From positions 1 through 8,054 of the forward strand of contig JAQXFF010000216.1 of assembly GCA_029250425.1 (NCBI GenBank): a DNA stretch of 8,054 bases. The letters run 5' to 3'. The translations under genes and the position numbers were made by a program. The notes below the pieces were generated by a model. That model was not told the origin of the DNA and made no database searches. It saw only the letters and a program-made list of their open reading frames with translations. Origin of the DNA: Candidatus Thalassarchaeaceae archaeon (lineage in GTDB: Archaea > Thermoplasmatota > Poseidoniia > Poseidoniales > Thalassarchaeaceae). This document shows, in pieces, positions 6,089 to 8,054 of this stretch (positions within the stretch are counted from its first letter, which is position 1; each line of letters begins with the position of its first letter).

Positions 6089-6661
6089 TTAGTCATCTCG
6101 CTTTGCAATCAATGCAGCGGATAAGCCCACGAGGATTGTCAAGACCAATGCGGGTGCTGGTAATGATTCATCAGGCAGAACCGGCACAGCAGGGCAGTTG
6201 ATACCACCACTATCTTCACCAGAAACCCAGCAATCGGACCACACTTTACCCCCTTTGGAAAAGCCACCTTCGGGGAATTTCTCATCTTCCCCATCTGAAT
6301 AAGTTAAGACAATGTCGAAATTGACGTAAGAATGTGTGTCAACGGGAGTGATGGTACTCGTCCATTTTCCCCGATCCTCAATAAAATCCATTGAGATTCT
6401 TTCTGGCGGATTGCATACACCACTATTGATACATTGTTGAACCGTCCATTCCACAGTGGTTCCATTCTCACTTGCAGCATCAGTCAAATTTACCCAGATT
6501 GTGAAATTCATCCCGTCAGTTGACACGTCCGGTGTGTGAATTGAATCGATGGGCGTTCCGACTACATCGATGGTTCGGTTGACACCAGGGTTATCTGCTG
6601 CGATTGCCAACGGAAGGCAAAGAGAAAGAGCGAGAACCAAGGCACACACACGTCGCATCAT
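6089..6661 (-). CDS. Secreted, C-terminally membrane-anchored surface protein, predicted glycoprotein
   Basis: Using the ATG at 6661 (codons ATG ATG), this is a 190-residue protein. It has a classic Sec signal peptide, MMRRV then CALVLALSLCLPLAIA, with likely cleavage before Ala-Asp at 21-23. The mature part is beta-rich with alternating polar and hydrophobic residues, perhaps one Ig-like domain, and four N-x-T sequons within 41 residues (N28, N52, N58, N66). Two cysteine pairs (C77/C83 and C144/C156) could form disulfides. The C-terminus is tripartite: LPAPA, a hydrophobic segment at about 170-186 and a short KRDD end. This is the layout of archaeal sorting tails such as PGF-CTERM, though the motif differs. 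Longer starts exist in frame (ATG 6694, TTG 6712) but put residues in front of the signal peptide. I recognise no family. It lies 40 bases upstream of the C1B peptidase gene on the same strand, and may share its transcript. Confidence 0.75.
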   Translation of the reverse strand: MMRRVCALVLALSLCLPLAIAADNPGVNRTIDVVGTPIDSIHTPDVSTDGMNFTIWVNLTDAASENGTTVEWTVQQCINSGVCNPPERISMDFIEDRGKWTSTITPVDTHSYVNFDIVLTYSDGEDEKFPEGGFSKGGKVWSDCWVSGEDSGGINCPAVPVLPDESLPAPALVLTILVGLSAALIAKRDD

Positions 6662-6776
6662 GCTACGTGATTCCGGCTTTCCTTGAATAATCATCTCATT
6701 GCTTGATTGCAATTTGGCGGTTTACGGAAATTTTGCTAAACTGCATTTTTGGCTGAATTAGGAGTTTGAGTAGGGT
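6662..6776. promoter_or_regulatory. Divergent intergenic region between surface-protein and cold-shock genes
   Basis: This is the only region that must hold promoters for both flanking, divergently read genes. It is AT-rich around 6725-6750 (AAATTTTGCTAAA and a T5 run at 6746-6750), which is a plausible place for a TATA element on either strand, but no clear archaeal TATA/BRE match is visible. A weak 5-bp inverted repeat ATTGC/GCAAT lies at 6698-6713. Nothing more can be supported by eye. Confidence 0.35.
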
Positions 6777-6812
6777 ATGCTATCAATTACTATGAGCGTG
6801 CGCGCGGGTGTT

Positions 6813-7004
6813 ATGGCACAAGGTACTGTCAAGTGGTTTAATCAGACGAAAGGCTTCGGATTCATCGAACGAGAGGGCGAAGGCGACCTCTTTGTTCACA
6901 TATCCAACATTGAAGGAAGAATAGAAGACGGCGACACCGTCGAATTCGAAGTTGGAGAAAGTGATCGAGGACCCAATGCGGTCAACGTTCGCAAGGTTGA
7001 GTGA
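6813..7004 (+). CDS. Cold-shock domain protein (CspA family)
   Basis: A 63-residue single cold-shock domain, the usual length for CspA-type proteins, which bind single-stranded RNA and DNA and melt mRNA secondary structure. The canonical start MAQGTVKWFNQTKGFGFI contains RNP1 (KGFGFI), followed by RNP2 (DLFVHIS) and the C-terminal strand region GPNAVNVRKVE. The ATG at 6813 is chosen because it gives the standard family N-terminus. Two more in-frame ATGs lie upstream at 6777 and 6792, which would add 12 or 7 residues (MLSIT, MSVRAGV). GGAG (6761-6764) and TAGGG (6771-6775) sit before 6777, while only GGGTG (6806-6810) sits before 6813, so the true start is not settled. The gene is monocistronic here; its stop codon directly abuts that of the opposite-strand PUA gene. 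Bacterial-type Csp proteins are found in several mesophilic and cold-living archaea, probably by transfer from bacteria. Confidence 0.93.
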   Translation: MAQGTVKWFNQTKGFGFIEREGEGDLFVHISNIEGRIEDGDTVEFEVGESDRGPNAVNVRKVE

Positions 7005-7517
7005 TTACAACTCAAGTTCCCAAAGTTCGTCACCAATGTGGTGAAGCATTTTTACAGCTTTGCCTTTAACGGCGTCAACCATTTGGTTGGAATCCATCAT
7101 GGCCCAGCCAATGGCCAACGGTTTACCGTGGGACTGGTCACGAATCCAAATGAGATCCCCTGACTTAATGGAATCACAGGCACTGTGAATTCCCGCTGCC
7201 ATACAATCGGCACCATTCATCAGGAAGGGAATTGCTCCGTGGTCTACATCACACCATTTTCGTGTGGGATTCCAAGCAAGGATTCCGCGTAATGTTGGAA
7301 AAGCAATGGTATCTCCTTCCGGACCTTCAACTTCCATTCCGAGGGGAGATTTGTCAACAATCAACATATTCCATGGCCCAAATGTTGCTGTTTCTAAGAA
7401 TGCTGTTGACAAATCAGTTTCAAGTCCAAGGGGTACAGTCAATCTCTCAATGAGTCCCTTGATTTTCTTGTGCCGCACCGGTTTGCGACCTTTCAATTTC
7501 CAATCCTTCTTTGCCAC
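7005..7517 (-). CDS. MCT-1/Tma20-like pre-PUA plus PUA domain RNA-binding protein
   Basis: A 170-residue protein with a very basic N-terminus (KKDWKLKGRKPVRHKKIK), a pre-PUA domain to about residue 85 and a C-terminal PUA domain at about 87-170. The PUA part has the pattern of eukaryotic MCT-1/Tma20: VDHGAIPFLMNGADCMAAGI (91-110), then a GDLIWIRD strand, AIGWAMM (135-141), and KGKAVKMLHHIGDELWEL near the end, comparable with the MCT-1 ending around HYLNDGLW. MCT-1 with DENR, and the fused eIF2D, bind the small ribosomal subunit and act in reinitiation and recycling; the archaeal homologue's role is not settled, so RNA or ribosome binding is inferred. The start is GTG at 7517; there is no in-frame ATG until residue 51, which is inside the pre-PUA domain. 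GAGGT precedes the GTG directly. The stop codon is adjacent to that of the cold-shock gene, with no spacer. Confidence 0.88.
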   Translation of the reverse strand: MAKKDWKLKGRKPVRHKKIKGLIERLTVPLGLETDLSTAFLETATFGPWNMLIVDKSPLGMEVEGPEGDTIAFPTLRGILAWNPTRKWCDVDHGAIPFLMNGADCMAAGIHSACDSIKSGDLIWIRDQSHGKPLAIGWAMMDSNQMVDAVKGKAVKMLHHIGDELWELEL

Positions 7518-7603
7518 ACCTCAAACGAGGAATCGGCACCCTTTCAATTCTCCCACAATACCAATCTGTAGGGTTCATAAGGGTCGAGAGAATATCTGGT
7601 TCT
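7518..7603. promoter_or_regulatory. Divergent intergenic region between PUA and amidotransferase genes
   Basis: These 86 bases must serve divergent starts. Next to the PUA GTG is a small inverted repeat, CCTC (7519-7522) and GAGG (7527-7530) with a 4-nt loop; on the minus strand the GAGG arm ends 1 nt from the start codon, a weak echo of the two strong start-codon hairpins elsewhere in the window. Two AGGGT copies (7570-7574 and 7580-7584) lie one helical turn apart, with an inverted ACCCT at 7538-7542. No clear TATA element is seen, and none of these small repeats is significant alone. Confidence 0.25.
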
Positions 7604-8054
7604 ATGTGTGATTTATTTGCCATGAGTTGTAACGGTGAGGACCGTGCTACGCGCAGCCTTCCACGTTTTGCACGATATGCAACTGGAAATCCCCATGGCT
7701 GGGGATTAGGGTGGTACGAGAACGGTAAAGCAAGAATTGAGAGAGAACCATGTCGTGCCGATTACTCTGAAAGGTTCTATGATTCAATTAAAGAGGCACG
7801 AACGACCAATATGATTGCTCATGTTCGCTATGCAACACAAGGGGAACTGATCTCTTGTAATTGTCATCCATTCAAGAGACAATACAGGGGGCGTGATTGG
7901 ATTTTCGCTCACAACGGCCATGTCAGTGGAGCAGATGATCACCCATTGTCTGAGGGAGATACTGATTCTGAACAAATTTTCAATCACATTATGGATGAAA
8001 TTACTCATTATCAGAATCAAACCGGAATTCGTGGCACGTACCCTGCACTCAAAC
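7604..8054 (+). CDS. Class II glutamine amidotransferase, YafJ/GATase_4 type (3' truncated)
   Basis: The frame is open from ATG 7604 to the window end (150 codons visible), so the C-terminal part is missing. It starts MCDLFAM: Cys2 would be the N-terminal nucleophile exposed after Met removal, as in Ntn-type class II glutaminase domains. Further family motifs appear in order: HGWGLGWY (31-38), AHVRYATQG (72-80), NCHPF (86-90), AHNGHVSG (102-109) and GDTDSE (118-123), which together hold the glutamine-binding and oxyanion residues. This pattern fits the stand-alone YafJ/EgtC-like group rather than GlmS, PurF or GltB, which carry long synthase domains. The acceptor substrate is unknown; EgtC, a distant relative, is a hydrolase in ergothioneine synthesis, but no ergothioneine genes are seen here. 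No Shine-Dalgarno is evident before the ATG, so the mRNA may be leaderless or start close to the codon. Confidence 0.9.
   Translation, partial: MCDLFAMSCNGEDRATRSLPRFARYATGNPHGWGLGWYENGKARIEREPCRADYSERFYDSIKEARTTNMIAHVRYATQGELISCNCHPFKRQYRGRDWIFAHNGHVSGADDHPLSEGDTDSEQIFNHIMDEITHYQNQTGIRGTYPALK

Noticed and set aside
6616..6661. Lipoprotein signal in the secreted protein (LSLC)
   Set aside because: The residue before Cys is Leu, not Gly, Ala or Ser, and a normal AIA-A cleavage site follows, so a lipobox is not supported.
7784..8020. 78-residue minus-strand reading frame at the right end
   Set aside because: It is antisense to the HVRYAT, HNG and GDTDSE motifs of the amidotransferase; shadow frame.
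1..8054. CRISPR arrays, transposases, tRNA or rRNA genes
   Set aside because: No regularly spaced long repeats, no transposase-like proteins and no cloverleaf or rRNA-like sequence were seen on reading both strands.

Overview
The window looks like a piece of a mesophilic marine archaeal chromosome, most likely a Marine Group II euryarchaeon (Candidatus Poseidoniales). The reasons are a two-domain RNA-binding protein of the archaeal/eukaryotic MCT-1 (Tma20) type, a membrane protein with an N-terminal SAP domain, a secreted protein rich in N-glycosylation sequons with a short hydrophobic C-terminal tail, a bacterial-type cold-shock protein, dense gene packing with very short gaps, and a GC content that looks a little under half by eye. 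The lineage assignment is inference from gene content; there is no rRNA or tRNA gene here to confirm it.

Left part (1-4734, all + strand): the 3' end of an acidic protein; a 680-residue SAP-domain/single-TM protein with a large extracytoplasmic domain; a ParA/Soj-type ATPase with an acidic N-terminal extension; a 137-residue protein that begins exactly like a ParB (MAKK..LGRGLDDLL) but has none of the ParB CTPase, helix-turn-helix or dimer domains; and an alpha/beta hydrolase of the hormone-sensitive-lipase family. The last three are packed with gaps of 5 and 4 bases and are probably one transcript. The ParA plus short ParB-N-terminus partner is the most interesting item: it looks like a ParA-driven positioning system whose adaptor keeps only the ATPase-stimulating peptide. 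The SAP/TM protein just upstream could link DNA to the membrane, but that link is only suggested by position.

Middle (4723-6661, - strand): a bleomycin hydrolase/PepC-type C1B cysteine peptidase, whose 3' end overlaps the lipase gene by 12 bases, and upstream of it a small secreted, C-terminally membrane-anchored protein. Right part (6777-8054): a cold-shock protein (+), an MCT-1-like pre-PUA/PUA protein (-) whose stop codon abuts that of the cold-shock gene with no spacer, and the start of a class II glutamine amidotransferase (+), cut by the window end.

A second unexpected signal is a pair of perfect short inverted repeats (9 bp and 8 bp stems, both with 3-nt loops) placed directly against the start codons of two unrelated genes, the SAP protein and the C1B peptidase. 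In both, the 3' arm contains the Shine-Dalgarno-like sequence. They do not look like terminators and may control translation initiation. No tRNA, rRNA, CRISPR array, transposase or long repeat was seen, and no stretch over 300 bases lacks a gene.
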